Shown: one piece after another, positions 8,464 to 18,065 of the stretch | How positions within the stretch are numbered: position 1 is the stretch's first letter | How the letters are laid out: every line of letters begins with the position of its first letter | Origin: Clostridium sp. CS001 | GTDB taxonomy: Bacteria > Bacillota > Clostridia > Clostridiales > Clostridiaceae | Reading direction: 5' to 3' | NCBI RefSeq assembly: GCF_020443565.1 | Contig: NZ_JAIZZN010000005.1 | Location: forward strand, 1-64,000 | DNA length: 64,000 nt | Notes under the pieces: model-generated | Told to the model about the DNA's origin: nothing | What the model saw: the letters and a program-made list of their open reading frames with translations, nothing else | The model's database searches: none | Program-made: the position numbers and the translations under genes

Positions 8464-8591
8464 AATAACCCTTCTTCCATATTTTTTTCAAAGTTCTTAA
8501 GGTTATTATACCAAATCTTTAAACTTTTGTAACAATATTTCATTCATCATATATAAAATACATTAAATAATTTGCATTTTAATTTAAAAAA

Positions 8592-9692
8592 CTAAAATGC
8601 TACAACATTAGATACTCCTATATCTTCTAATAAGCTTTCATCCACAATAAAATCCTCTGGAAATTGTTTTGCTAAAAGCTGCTTAAACTTTATAAGTTGC
8701 TCTGCAGAAGGCTCTGGCTGTTTTGGCAATGTATTTTGCTTCTTATCAAGTTTATCGTCTTTTAGCTTATATATAAATTCATCCCCTACAATGCTTACAT
8801 TATTGTGAATATCAAACTTTATATCTCCAGTTGTATCTCCACTTATGATTATTTTCTTTAAATCGCTTATTTCCTTACCATCATCATTTATTTTAGCTAC
8901 CATAAGATAAGCACTTACTTCGCCATTTATACTTTCTGTACTTGGCACCCAACTCCTAAAAGCAAGAATCTTACCATCTTTAGATATAGCTCCATCGAAT
9001 ATTTCTTCCTCGTCATTACTAGCTTCATAAACTTTATTATCATTAATGTATAAGTTAGCCTTAGGTGCTGGAAATATATGAGGCGTATTACTATAAAGAA
9101 TCTCTTTTCTACTTAAATTAACATCTCTTACAGTTCCTACACATTCTAATAATTCTACTTTACTTTTTATATTATATACTGCATACCCAGATGCAGATGG
9201 ATTAATATGTCCAGAAATCAAAATATTTTCATTGTCTACCCATTCCAGCTCAACAACTTGCTGTGTGTTTTTATTTTCTATTACAATATCTGTTAAATTC
9301 TCACTTGAAATATCATAAATAATTACATGTGGGGGATATATTGCTTTTCCCTCATTAAAGTATCTAAATGCTATTTTAGTTTTATCTGGAGAAACCATTA
9401 ATAAGTCCTTTGATTTTAAATCATCACCTAAGGATTTAATTTGATTTTTTATCTCATCGTAAAGATAAATATTATTATTCTTCTCAAAGGCTATTTTTGT
9501 TGGTTTTTTATCTACTATAATTTCTTCTTCTTTAACTTTAGTATCTGTGACATTTGAATCTGGTTTATTCTCAATTGAACCTTTATTAATTTTATCTGAA
9601 CAAGCTACTAGTGCAAATATGCTTAAAGGTAAACATAAAAATACAATAAATAGCTTGAAAAATCTCTTAACTCTCTTATTATGAATATTCAT
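8592..9692 (-). CDS. Lipoprotein with beta-propeller-like (TolB/WD40-like) repeats
   Basis: The first residues carry a basic stretch, a hydrophobic core and a lipobox ending ALVAC, so this is a lipoprotein anchored to the outer face of the membrane. The mature 340-residue part contains repeated blocks such as KIAFEKNNNIYLYDE, TKIAFRYFNEGKAIY and GKILAFRSW, as in TolB-like propellers. The start at 9692 is chosen because GAGGAGTAAGATT precedes that ATG; an upstream in-frame ATG at 9707 would include the ribosome site within the gene. No catalytic motif is visible. A role in envelope sensing or binding is only a guess. Confidence 0.7.
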   Translation of the reverse strand: MNIHNKRVKRFFKLFIVFLCLPLSIFALVACSDKINKGSIENKPDSNVTDTKVKEEEIIVDKKPTKIAFEKNNNIYLYDEIKNQIKSLGDDLKSKDLLMVSPDKTKIAFRYFNEGKAIYPPHVIIYDISSENLTDIVIENKNTQQVVELEWVDNENILISGHINPSASGYAVYNIKSKVELLECVGTVRDVNLSRKEILYSNTPHIFPAPKANLYINDNKVYEASNDEEEIFDGAISKDGKILAFRSWVPSTESINGEVSAYLMVAKINDDGKEISDLKKIIISGDTTGDIKFDIHNNVSIVGDEFIYKLKDDKLDKKQNTLPKQPEPSAEQLIKFKQLLAKQFPEDFIVDESLLEDIGVSNVVAF

Positions 9693-9842
9693 AATCTTAC
9701 TCCTCATTTAAACTTTTAAGAATAATTTTTATTTAAAATCATGGAAACCTAGATTATTATACTCCACTTATATTAGCGTATCAACTACTAAGTTATGTAT
9801 TCTATAGTAATTTTATAAATGTTAATAATACATCTATAAGTA

Positions 9843-9888
9843 TAAAGAAAAAAGGCATGAGTGTAGCCCTCTAATGCCTTTTTTCTTT
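9843..9888. terminator. Bidirectional-looking terminator downstream of hutU
   Basis: Arms TAAAGAAAAAAGGCAT and ATGCCTTTTTTCTTTA (16 bp) with a 14-nt loop; A-rich before and T-rich after, so it can act on either strand. It lies 30 bp past the hutU stop codon on the minus strand. Confidence 0.85.
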
Positions 9889-9917
9889 AATCTTATTCTA
9901 TTTATTAAAAGCTTCTT

Positions 9918-11945
9918 TTATTTATTAAAAACTTCGTCTATTACTTTAGAAATAATCTTTTCATCTGTTAAGTATGGCAATGTAATATGATCCACATTAG
10001 CATTTTTCTTGTTGTAATCCATGCTTGTTTCTATTGAGTGTGGATTTCTAGCCCAAGCACGTCTAGCAACTCCACCCATAACATCCCAAGCCATTGAAGA
10101 TTTTATGATATTATCTATTCTCTCACTACCATCAAGCACAAGTCCAAAACCACCATTTATAGATTTTCCTATGCCTACGCCTCCACCATTATGAAGAGCA
10201 ATTAAACTCATGCCTCTGGCAGCATTTCCTGCAAAACATTGAACTGCCATGTCCGCCATTACATTACTACCATCTTTTATATTAGAAGTTTCTCTAAATG
10301 GAGAATCCGTTCCACTTACATCATGATGGTCACGTCCTAGCATTATAGGGCCTACTTCTCCTAAGCGTACCATTTCATTAAACTTTAGTGCAATATCTAT
10401 TCTTCCTTGGGTATCTTGATAAAGTATTCTAGCCTCAGTTCCCACTACTAGTTTATTCTTTTCTGCATCTCTTATCCAAATATAATTATCTCTATCTTGC
10501 CCACGCCTTGTAGGGTCAATACATCCCATAGCAGCCTTGTCCGTTTTTATTAAATCATCATGATCTCCACTTAAGCACACCCATCTAAAAGGCCCATAGC
10601 CATAATCAAAGAGCATTGGTCCCATTATATCTTCTACATAAGATGGGAATATAAATCCATCTTTCTCATCTATACCATTCTTAGATATTTCTGTAGCACC
10701 TGCATCATAAACAGCTTTCATGAAGGAATTCCCGTAATCAAAGAAATATGTTCCACGTTCTACTAACACCTTAATTAATTCGAAGTGGTTTACTAGTGTT
10801 TTATCAACCAATTGTCTAAACTTTTCTCTATCTTCTTTTAATAACCTTGTTCTTTCCTCAAAGGTAACTCCTTGTGGTGCATATCCTCCTTCATAAGGTG
10901 CATGACAAGAGGTCTGATCTGATAATAAATCTATTTTTATATTGTTATCTGCTACATATTGAAGTAGATCTACTATATTCCCATGATAAGCAATTGATAT
11001 GCTTTCTTGTTTTGCTACCTTTTCTGCTACAATTTTAAATATCTCCTGCAGGTTATCTGACGCAATGTTTACCCAGCCTTGATCAAGCCTTGTTTTAATT
11101 CTTGAATAATCAACTTCTGCTATGATTCCAACTCCATTTGCAATTTCAATAGCCTTAGGTTGAGCTCCACTCATTCCACCAAGTCCAGAAGTTATAAATG
11201 TTCTACCTTTTAAGTCTCCATCATCCGGTATTCCAAGTTTTAATCTTCCTGCATTAAGTAATGTATTAAAGGTACCGTGAACTATCCCTTGCGGTCCTAT
11301 GTACATCCATCCTCCTGCTGTCATTTGACCATAATTTGCTACTCCAAGTTGAGTGGCTACATGCCAATCCTTTGTATTATCAAACATTCCTATCATAAGT
11401 CCATTAGTTATAATAACTCTTGGTGATGTTGGAGATGATTTGAAAAGTCCAAGCGGATGCCCAGATTCTAATACAAGAGTTTGATTTTCCGTTAAATTTT
11501 CTAAGTATTTTTTTATAAGTGCATACTGCATCCAATTCTGGCATACTTGTCCTGTCTCACCATAAGTGACTAATTCATAAGGATATAGTGCTATCTCTGA
11601 ATCTAGATTATTATCAATCATTACCTGAAATGCTTTTCCTTCTAAACAATTACCTTTATATTCATCTATAGGTTTCCCATAAATCCTTCCTTCTGGTTTA
11701 AATCGGTACCCATATATCCTTCCTTTTGTAGTTAATTCCTCCATAAACTCTGGTGCTAGCTTCTCATGATGTTTCTCTGGAATATACCTTAGTGCATTTT
11801 TAAGAGCAAGCTCTGCCTGCTGCTTTGAAAGTGTAAACCCTCTATCTGGCGCTCTTCTTATTCCCGGTACAAACTCAGGCATGTTTGGCAATTCATCGCT
11901 TATTTTAATTGTCATAGCTTGTTCAATATCAAAATTATTAATCAT
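9918..11945 (-). CDS. hutU: Urocanate hydratase
   Basis: Urocanase converts urocanate to imidazolonepropionate with tightly bound NAD+, the second step of histidine degradation. The 675-aa length fits the longer form seen in Clostridia. Family signatures include the NAD-binding TSGLGGMSGAQPKA segment, CQNWMQYALI, GRDHHDVSGTDSPFRETSNI and the Gly-rich ALHNGGGVGIGKSINGGFG. An AGGAGG site lies before the ATG. No other hut gene (hutH, hutI, ftcD) is adjacent, which is unusual because hut genes are often clustered. A short near-duplicate of the last codons, TTTATTAAAAGCTTC versus TTTATTAAAAACTTC, spans the stop region. Confidence 0.95.
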   Translation of the reverse strand: MINNFDIEQAMTIKISDELPNMPEFVPGIRRAPDRGFTLSKQQAELALKNALRYIPEKHHEKLAPEFMEELTTKGRIYGYRFKPEGRIYGKPIDEYKGNCLEGKAFQVMIDNNLDSEIALYPYELVTYGETGQVCQNWMQYALIKKYLENLTENQTLVLESGHPLGLFKSSPTSPRVIITNGLMIGMFDNTKDWHVATQLGVANYGQMTAGGWMYIGPQGIVHGTFNTLLNAGRLKLGIPDDGDLKGRTFITSGLGGMSGAQPKAIEIANGVGIIAEVDYSRIKTRLDQGWVNIASDNLQEIFKIVAEKVAKQESISIAYHGNIVDLLQYVADNNIKIDLLSDQTSCHAPYEGGYAPQGVTFEERTRLLKEDREKFRQLVDKTLVNHFELIKVLVERGTYFFDYGNSFMKAVYDAGATEISKNGIDEKDGFIFPSYVEDIMGPMLFDYGYGPFRWVCLSGDHDDLIKTDKAAMGCIDPTRRGQDRDNYIWIRDAEKNKLVVGTEARILYQDTQGRIDIALKFNEMVRLGEVGPIMLGRDHHDVSGTDSPFRETSNIKDGSNVMADMAVQCFAGNAARGMSLIALHNGGGVGIGKSINGGFGLVLDGSERIDNIIKSSMAWDVMGGVARRAWARNPHSIETSMDYNKKNANVDHITLPYLTDEKIISKVIDEVFNK

Positions 11946-12248
11946 ATTTCTGGCCTCCTGTGTGTTAATGCTATTATATTAGATAAACATTAAAGATATT
12001 ATTATTTTTAATAAAAAACTAATAACATATTATTGATCTTATTTTCTGTATATTTTATATATTCTGCGTTCATTCTTATACTCCTTCAATTTTTCAGTAT
12101 TAAGCGCCATCAAATATTGTTTACACGTTAATACTTCATTATGCTACATTAATGCATATCCCCGAAAATAAACAATGAGTACATAATCATTAAAAGGGGT
12201 AACAATTAATAATTATTACCATCCTTTAATTACTTATATACTCATCAA
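11946..12248. other. hutU upstream region without a gene
   Basis: I see no ORF, tRNA or recognised riboswitch in these 303 bp. It must hold the hutU promoter and the 3' end of the receiver-like gene transcript. The only clear structure is the imperfect palindrome at 12198-12220. Confidence 0.4.
12198..12220 (-). terminator. Probable terminator after the receiver-like gene
   Basis: GGTAATAAT and ATTGTTACC pair over nine bases (one U-G wobble) on the minus strand and are followed by CCTTTT. It sits 28 bp past the stop codon of the gene at 12249. The stem is AT-rich and the T run is short, so the call is tentative. Confidence 0.4.
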
Positions 12249-12716
12249 CTAAAATATATATTTTTCTCCGCAGTACTTACAAAATCTTGCTTTCGACTCG
12301 CCCTCATCTGATTGCTCTCCACAATAAGTGCAGAATGATGGTTTAACTTGATTTTTCTGCTTGTCCAATAATTGACCATTTTCTTCGATAGACCTCTTTA
12401 ACTTTTCTTTAGTTGCCGGAGTACGTATAACTGCATATATGATTTTCTTATTAAAGTCCTCCAGTTTCAAATCATTATTTGAGGATAAAATGCACCTTAT
12501 CTCAGGCTTTCCATGTTTCACCTGTTGTAATATCTCATCACCTGTTTGTCCTTTCATAATAAAATTGGCTATAATAACATTACAGTTTAACTCTCTTGCA
12601 TCACTAACTGCATCAAATTCATTACTTATTATAACCTCATACCCTAAACTTATAAGCATGTCCCTCATAATAAAATTTTCAAATTTACAATCATTAACCA
12701 GGAGCACTCTGTACAT
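12249..12716 (-). CDS. Degenerate response-regulator receiver with C-terminal zinc ribbon
   Basis: Residues 1-112 follow a CheY-like receiver pattern (RVLLVNDC, then VIIANFIMKGQTGDEIL). The usual phosphoacceptor Asp is replaced by Asn51, only Asp9 of the acidic pair remains, and the conserved Lys before Pro is Thr99. It is therefore probably not phosphorylated in the normal way. After a short linker the C-terminus has Cys129-x2-Cys132 and Cys146-x2-Cys149, a zinc ribbon. No histidine kinase or DNA-binding domain is nearby. An AGGAG site precedes the ATG. It may be a protein-protein module or a scaffold; the function is not known. Confidence 0.75.
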   Translation of the reverse strand: MYRVLLVNDCKFENFIMRDMLISLGYEVIISNEFDAVSDARELNCNVIIANFIMKGQTGDEILQQVKHGKPEIRCILSSNNDLKLEDFNKKIIYAVIRTPATKEKLKRSIEENGQLLDKQKNQVKPSFCTYCGEQSDEGESKARFCKYCGEKYIF

Positions 12717-12884
12717 ATATTTTCTCCTATCCCAATATTTTTATATAATATTTCTCATTCTGATTATTGACTTCATCAAATAAATTAAAGTCTTGTAATT
12801 TTATTCAAATTATAAAATCAGCATTTATTATATATAACAAAAGTGTATCATTATATTCAGAACTTTACAATTTCTTTTAGATGA

Positions 12885-12931
12885 AAAATGCAGATTGCTG
12901 GTATTTTATATCTATCCGCAATCTGCATTTT
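12885..12931 (-). terminator. Terminator of the TetR-MMPL-heptad cassette
   Basis: Arms AAAATGCAGATTGC and GCAATCTGCATTTT (14 bp) enclose a 19-nt loop, 9 bp past the stop of the heptad-repeat gene. It marks the 3' end of the three-gene operon. Confidence 0.85.
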
Positions 12932-12939
12932 AAAACTTA

Positions 12940-15249
12940 TTATTTTCTTGCTTGATCTTTTCCGCTAAATAAATTTTTTATCCATCCAAAGAATCCCGTT
13001 TTATCTTCTTTCACAGTTTTGGTTTCTTCTTTAACTTGTGCAACTTTTATTTTTATTTCATCAGTTTTCATAATAAATTTAACTTTACCATCCATATTAT
13101 CGCCTACACCTGAAAATGTACCGTAATTATTAGATATTTTCACGAGCTCATCCTTTACATCAATAGCATCTTGTAACTCTCCCATTTTACTGCTTATATT
13201 TTGAATACCATCTTTATCAAATTTTTTCATATTCTCGTCTAGCTCTTTACTTCCATTTGCTAATTTTTCAGCACCTGTTTTTAATTTTCCTGATCCAACA
13301 GAAAGTTCTCCCAATGCTAAATTTAGTTTACCAGCACCTTGTGCTAATGGTTTTACTCCCTCATTATTTAATTTCATTAAACCATCTGCAACACTTTGAG
13401 ACCCTACTACTAACTTTTGAGTACTTTCTCCCATTGTTTTTGTTCCTACACTCAAGTCCTTAGCTGCCACATTTAATTTTTCTGCTCCACCTACAAGTCC
13501 TTGGCTACCAGTTTTAAGATTTTCTGCTGCCGGCCTTAGTTGTTCTCCTCCTTGCGCAAGCTGAGTTGCCCCTTTAGCTAACTCTCCAGTTTTATCTGAT
13601 ATTTGTCTTGTAGCTTTAGTCAATTCATTAGAACCTGTGGCTGCATTTTTTTGCCCTTCTTGTAACTGAGTCATACCTGAATTTACTTGCTGTGAACCTG
13701 CTTTAATTTTTGCTATCCCTAATTCAAGGTCATCTAATCCTTGTAAGAATTCATTTCCACTACTCTTTAAGGATATAAGACCTGTTTTCTCACTTTCTAA
13801 TCCCTCATTTAGATTCTGAGCTATTTCACCTGTACCAGGAATCTTTCCTAATAGACTAATAAGACCCTGTAATTTTTCTATTCCTGCTATTAAAGTACCT
13901 GTAGCCTTTATTTCTAATTCTTTACCTTTTTTTAATTTCTCTATACCTTTTAAGCTCTGCTCTGCTCCAGCTATTACTTGCTCTTGACCTTGTTTTAGCT
14001 TCTCTGTGGAATCCACCATTGCATTTAATCCTTGACTTAATGATTCCATCTTAACCGATACTGTAGTAGTCCCTTCAACTAACTTATTAGCACCTTCTGA
14101 AAGTCCTTTAGTCCCTTCAACAAGTTTTACGGTTCCATCTGATACCTTAACGGCACCCTCGGCAAAACCTTTTGAATTTGCCGAGAAATCTTCTGCTCCT
14201 AGTCCAAATTGCTGAGCCCCACTGCCAAACTTCGTAGTACCTATGGCAAATTCCTTTAATCCATCTGCTACCTGCACTGCCCCATTTTGTGCTGCACTAA
14301 CACCTTCTCCAAGCTTTGTCATACCAGTATTTAATCCTAAGGCTCCAGCGCCTAGCTTATTTACTCCGCTGTCAAACAACTCCATATTATCAGCCAACGA
14401 CTTTTGACCAAGAAATAATTTTCCCGTTCCACCTACTAACTTAGTACTGGCATCTTGGATATCATTTATACCCTTTACTAAATCCCCTAAAGATGAGGCA
14501 CTTTTAAACTCTTCTATATTAGGAAGTTCAGGAGTACCTGTTATCATTATGGGACCCATTTCAAAGTTTTCTACCTGCGTCGTAATTTCTAAACTCTCTT
14601 TTAAGTCTAATGTACTATCCGACAAACCTAAGCTTTCCTTCATTCCTGGAAGGCAAATGAAAGTAACTATCTGGTTATTTCCGTCATTAATAATTTTCCC
14701 ACTATTAATATTGACATTCTTAAAATTATCTACTGGCAAATCTAATACAGTTACAGTACTAAATGGAGTATATACCTTTCTGTTTTTTCCTTTAATATTA
14801 ATCATATGACTTTCATTATTTTTATAATCAATTTTTATTTTGACTTCTCCACTTTTGCCTACCAATTCCTCTGGTTTAATTTCCTTTCCATTTAGAAAAT
14901 ACTTAACACTTACATCTATAGGTAGCTTTTTATCAGTAGTTCCTTTGTAATAAACATCATTCCCCTCTAACTTCCAAGTTAAATTTTCACCAACTCCACT
15001 GGGTTTTTCTTCACCCTTTACATTTTTTATACCTTTTAATATAGACTTATCCTTAATCTCAACATTTTTTTCATTAGAATGAATCCAATCACTTACTATT
15101 CTTTCTTTAACCTGTCCTTGCTGATTTAATGTAACGTAAACAGTTTCATCCTTTTGAATTAATTCAGTAGCATATACCATATTTGAACTAGCTAATGAGC
15201 CTATTAAAACAATACTTAATAATCTTTTAGACATACATTTATTTTTCAC
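12940..15249 (-). CDS. Secreted Leu/Gly heptad-repeat protein (YhgE/Pip-like), exporter partner
   Basis: The 769-aa protein starts with a signal peptide (SIVLIGSLASSNMVYA). A beta-rich domain of about 230 residues comes next, then about 420 residues of x-x-x-Leu-x-x-Gly heptads (for example KLVEGTKGLSEGANKLVEG), and finally a short amphipathic tail with GFFGWIKNLFSG. The heptads are like those of YhgE/Pip-type proteins, but the membrane spans of that family are absent. The start is a GTG at 15249, chosen because GAGGAG lies about 10 nt upstream. It follows an MMPL/RND transporter after 34 bp, so it probably acts outside the membrane with that pump. What is exported is unknown. Confidence 0.75.
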   Translation of the reverse strand: MKNKCMSKRLLSIVLIGSLASSNMVYATELIQKDETVYVTLNQQGQVKERIVSDWIHSNEKNVEIKDKSILKGIKNVKGEEKPSGVGENLTWKLEGNDVYYKGTTDKKLPIDVSVKYFLNGKEIKPEELVGKSGEVKIKIDYKNNESHMINIKGKNRKVYTPFSTVTVLDLPVDNFKNVNINSGKIINDGNNQIVTFICLPGMKESLGLSDSTLDLKESLEITTQVENFEMGPIMITGTPELPNIEEFKSASSLGDLVKGINDIQDASTKLVGGTGKLFLGQKSLADNMELFDSGVNKLGAGALGLNTGMTKLGEGVSAAQNGAVQVADGLKEFAIGTTKFGSGAQQFGLGAEDFSANSKGFAEGAVKVSDGTVKLVEGTKGLSEGANKLVEGTTTVSVKMESLSQGLNAMVDSTEKLKQGQEQVIAGAEQSLKGIEKLKKGKELEIKATGTLIAGIEKLQGLISLLGKIPGTGEIAQNLNEGLESEKTGLISLKSSGNEFLQGLDDLELGIAKIKAGSQQVNSGMTQLQEGQKNAATGSNELTKATRQISDKTGELAKGATQLAQGGEQLRPAAENLKTGSQGLVGGAEKLNVAAKDLSVGTKTMGESTQKLVVGSQSVADGLMKLNNEGVKPLAQGAGKLNLALGELSVGSGKLKTGAEKLANGSKELDENMKKFDKDGIQNISSKMGELQDAIDVKDELVKISNNYGTFSGVGDNMDGKVKFIMKTDEIKIKVAQVKEETKTVKEDKTGFFGWIKNLFSGKDQARK

Positions 15250-15283
15250 GCTAATACATCTCCTCTATGTTTTAACTTTCTGA

Positions 15284-17383
15284 CTATGCTTTTACCTTAA
15301 GTTTATTAATCCCTTCCGGCTTAGATTTGAAATTTCTACTAGTCTTTATTATTAATTTTTCACTTACTAGTAGTATAGATGGAAGAACAAACAGGATAAT
15401 TCCCATACTTATTAGTGCTCCCCTTGCCATCATTGTGCATAGTGAGCTTATCATTTCCATATCAGAAATGATTGCTACCCCTGCCGTTGCTGCAAAGAAA
15501 GTTAATGCGCTGGTTACAATAGATTTGGCAGATCCCTGAACTGCTATTTCCATAGCCTGGTTTTTCTCATGTCCATTTCTCATTTCTTCTCTAAATCTTG
15601 TTGTAAGTAATATTGCATAGTCAACGGTTGCACCTAGCTGTATAGTTCCAATAACTATAGATGCTACAAATGGGATAACATTACCCATGTAACATGAAAT
15701 TGCCATATTTATAAATATTGCTAGCTGTATCGCTAAAACCAGAATTACTGGTATAGATAGAGATGAAAACACTAAAATTATTATAGCAAATATTGCACCA
15801 ATAGATGCTATGCTAACATGCTTAAAGTCTACATCTGCTATTTCAGTTAAATCTTTAGTAAGAGGTCCTTCTCCTGAAACCATTGATTTTGGGTCGTATT
15901 CTTTTGTAATTTTAACTACTTCATTTATTTGAGCACTTTCTTCATTTGTAGCTGCTCTATATTTAGAATTTGCCATTATTAGTTTGTACCCACCCTTTTG
16001 TACCATATCTTTAATATCTTCGGGTATAAAGCTTTCTGGAATTAATGGTCCTAAGTATTTATCTGATGAAAGTACCTTTTCAATTCCATCTACCTTTTCT
16101 ATTTTCTGCACCATTTCCTTTACTTTATTAGTTTCAAGCTTATCATTTACTATAATGAAGTGTGTTGTTGTCATATTATAATCTTTCTTTAGTTTGTTTG
16201 TTGCTACAATAGAATCTAAATCCTTTGGCAACGATTCATCTAAGTTATAATAAACCTTAGTGTGATTGTTTCCATAAATGGCTGGTATAAATGCAAGTAA
16301 AAATACTACAGTGATTATTTTATAGTGTTTTGTAGCCAACTTTGATGTCCTAGTAAATTCAGGTAGTAATGTCTTATGGCTAAATTTATGAATAGATTTA
16401 TCAAATATTAAAATTAATGCTGGCAATACTGTTACTGTAGATATAACTCCAAGTAAAACTCCCTTTGCCATTACTATCCCAATATCTTTACCTAATGCAA
16501 GTTGCATGGTACATAATGCTAAGAAACCTGCCACAGTTGTTAGTGAGCTTCCTGTTATAGCGACTAATGTATTTGCTATTGCATCTCCCATTGCTCCTAT
16601 GTGATCATTTGGCATAAGTTCTCTTTCTTCATCATATCTATGAAGTAAAAATATTGAGTAATCCATAGTTACACCAAGTTGAAGCACTGCTGCTAATGCC
16701 TTTGTTACATACGAAATTTCTCCGAGAAATATATTTGTTCCCATATTGTATAATATGGCATACCCTATACCTAATAAGAAAATAAATGGAATTATAACAG
16801 ATTTCATTGTTAGTGATAAAACCACCACTGATAATATAACGGCAATCATTACATAAAATGGTGTCTCTTTATCAGCTAAATCTTTAGTATCCTTTACAAT
16901 GGCCGATATACCGCTTAAATAACACTGCTTATTTGTTATCTTCCTTATATTTGCTATACCATTTTGAGTGGCTTCTGAAGATGCGGATTCTTTAAATTTA
17001 ATTATTAGCATGGTAGAATTTCCACTATAAAAAGAACTTTTAATTTCATCAGGTAAAATTTCTTTAGGTACAGAAGTATCTAAGATATCATCTGTCCAAA
17101 TAATTTTCTCCACACCTTGAACCTTTGCAATCTTTTCTTTTATTTTCACAACATCCTTAGCTTCCATATCTTCAACAATTAGCATTGCTGTAGCTGCACT
17201 TGAAAAGGTCTTATCTAAAATGTTTTGCCCTTTCATTGAATCAAGGTTTTGCGGAAGATAGGTTAAAAGATCATAGTTTATTTTTGTATTTATCATTCCA
17301 AACACAGATGGAATAAGTAATAATGTACAGATAATTAAAATTATTATCCTGTTTTTAGCTATAAAATGTCCAAACTTTTTCAA
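15284..17383 (-). CDS. MMPL/RND-family transporter (HAE3-like)
   Basis: The 699-aa protein has the two-fold RND layout. A first membrane helix is followed by an extracellular loop (about 35-165) and a five-to-six-helix bundle (about 170-340). A second single helix, loop and bundle follow (about 355-690). Sequences such as LQLGVTMDYSIFLLHRY and IQLGATVDYAILLTTRF are the paired MMPL motifs, each with the Asp of the proton path. Such pumps export lipids, drugs or hydrophobic molecules. It lies 24 bp downstream of a TetR gene and 34 bp upstream of the heptad-repeat protein, so it is the core of a TetR-controlled operon. Confidence 0.92.
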   Translation of the reverse strand: MKKFGHFIAKNRIIILIICTLLLIPSVFGMINTKINYDLLTYLPQNLDSMKGQNILDKTFSSAATAMLIVEDMEAKDVVKIKEKIAKVQGVEKIIWTDDILDTSVPKEILPDEIKSSFYSGNSTMLIIKFKESASSEATQNGIANIRKITNKQCYLSGISAIVKDTKDLADKETPFYVMIAVILSVVVLSLTMKSVIIPFIFLLGIGYAILYNMGTNIFLGEISYVTKALAAVLQLGVTMDYSIFLLHRYDEERELMPNDHIGAMGDAIANTLVAITGSSLTTVAGFLALCTMQLALGKDIGIVMAKGVLLGVISTVTVLPALILIFDKSIHKFSHKTLLPEFTRTSKLATKHYKIITVVFLLAFIPAIYGNNHTKVYYNLDESLPKDLDSIVATNKLKKDYNMTTTHFIIVNDKLETNKVKEMVQKIEKVDGIEKVLSSDKYLGPLIPESFIPEDIKDMVQKGGYKLIMANSKYRAATNEESAQINEVVKITKEYDPKSMVSGEGPLTKDLTEIADVDFKHVSIASIGAIFAIIILVFSSLSIPVILVLAIQLAIFINMAISCYMGNVIPFVASIVIGTIQLGATVDYAILLTTRFREEMRNGHEKNQAMEIAVQGSAKSIVTSALTFFAATAGVAIISDMEMISSLCTMMARGALISMGIILFVLPSILLVSEKLIIKTSRNFKSKPEGINKLKVKA

Positions 17384-17407
17384 TTAGGTCATCCCTTTCT
17401 TAGAACA

Positions 17408-18031
17408 TTAATTTTGTAATATTTTTCTAATGGTTTTGAACAAAATTGGTTTCATGTTATCTATAGTATCAGGTTCCTCTAATATAATTGAGCTATAGCA
17501 AATAGATCCTGTTAGTTCAATAATCATAAATAATGTTTTTTCTGCTTCCGTGACACACATGTTTTTGCTTACTATATTATCCATAAATACTTTTGCAATT
17601 TCCTTCATTTCATTGTACTCTAAAGGCTCTGCCATTATTTTTCTATAAATTCCCCAAGAAAGATTTTTATATATAAGCCTTAAAAGTTTTTTATCGTTTC
17701 TTAAATACTCAATTATATAATCCACAAAAAATATTACTTTATCATCAAATTGTTGGAACTCCTTTTTCATAGATATCTCAATAGCTTCTTTTAAAACCTT
17801 AGAGCTCTTTCTTAAAACTATCAAATCAATAATATGATATTTATCTTTAAAGTAAAGATAAAAAGTTCCTTTAGCTACTCCCGCTTCTTTTACAATATCG
17901 TTTATAGCCGTATCATTAACTCCTTTAGTTGTAAAAAGTTCATATGCAGCGTCATATAGACTCTTTTGTTTATTTAATTTATTTGTTTCCGATTTGCTTT
18001 GCTTTTCTTTAGTAGTTTTATCTTTTTCCAT
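17408..18031 (-). CDS. TetR-family regulator of the MMPL export operon
   Basis: The 207-aa protein has a Lys/Asn-rich N-terminal extension (1-24) before a standard TetR helix-turn-helix (AAYELFTTKGVNDTAINDIVKEAGVAKGTFYLYF within residues 28-65, paraphrased across the motif). The C-terminal domain is all-helical. It is first in the operon with the transporter and the heptad protein. Two ATGACCA-type palindromic sites flank its promoter, one over the -35 box and one past the start point, which indicates self-repression. The inducer would plausibly be a substrate of the pump. Confidence 0.92.
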   Translation of the reverse strand: MEKDKTTKEKQSKSETNKLNKQKSLYDAAYELFTTKGVNDTAINDIVKEAGVAKGTFYLYFKDKYHIIDLIVLRKSSKVLKEAIEISMKKEFQQFDDKVIFFVDYIIEYLRNDKKLLRLIYKNLSWGIYRKIMAEPLEYNEMKEIAKVFMDNIVSKNMCVTEAEKTLFMIIELTGSICYSSIILEEPDTIDNMKPILFKTIRKILQN

Positions 18032-18065
18032 AATACATTTACCACCTTATTTCTATTTTAATATT

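Noticed and set aside
9901-9934. Near-duplicate TTTATTAAAAGCTTC / TTTATTAAAAACTTC at the hutU stop
   Set aside because: It looks like a short local duplication of the last codons and has no obvious function.
13200-14500. Tandem-repeat-like DNA resembling a repeat array
   Set aside because: The repetition is the coding of Leu/Gly heptads in the secreted protein, with variable codons and no conserved spacer, so it is neither CRISPR nor a satellite.
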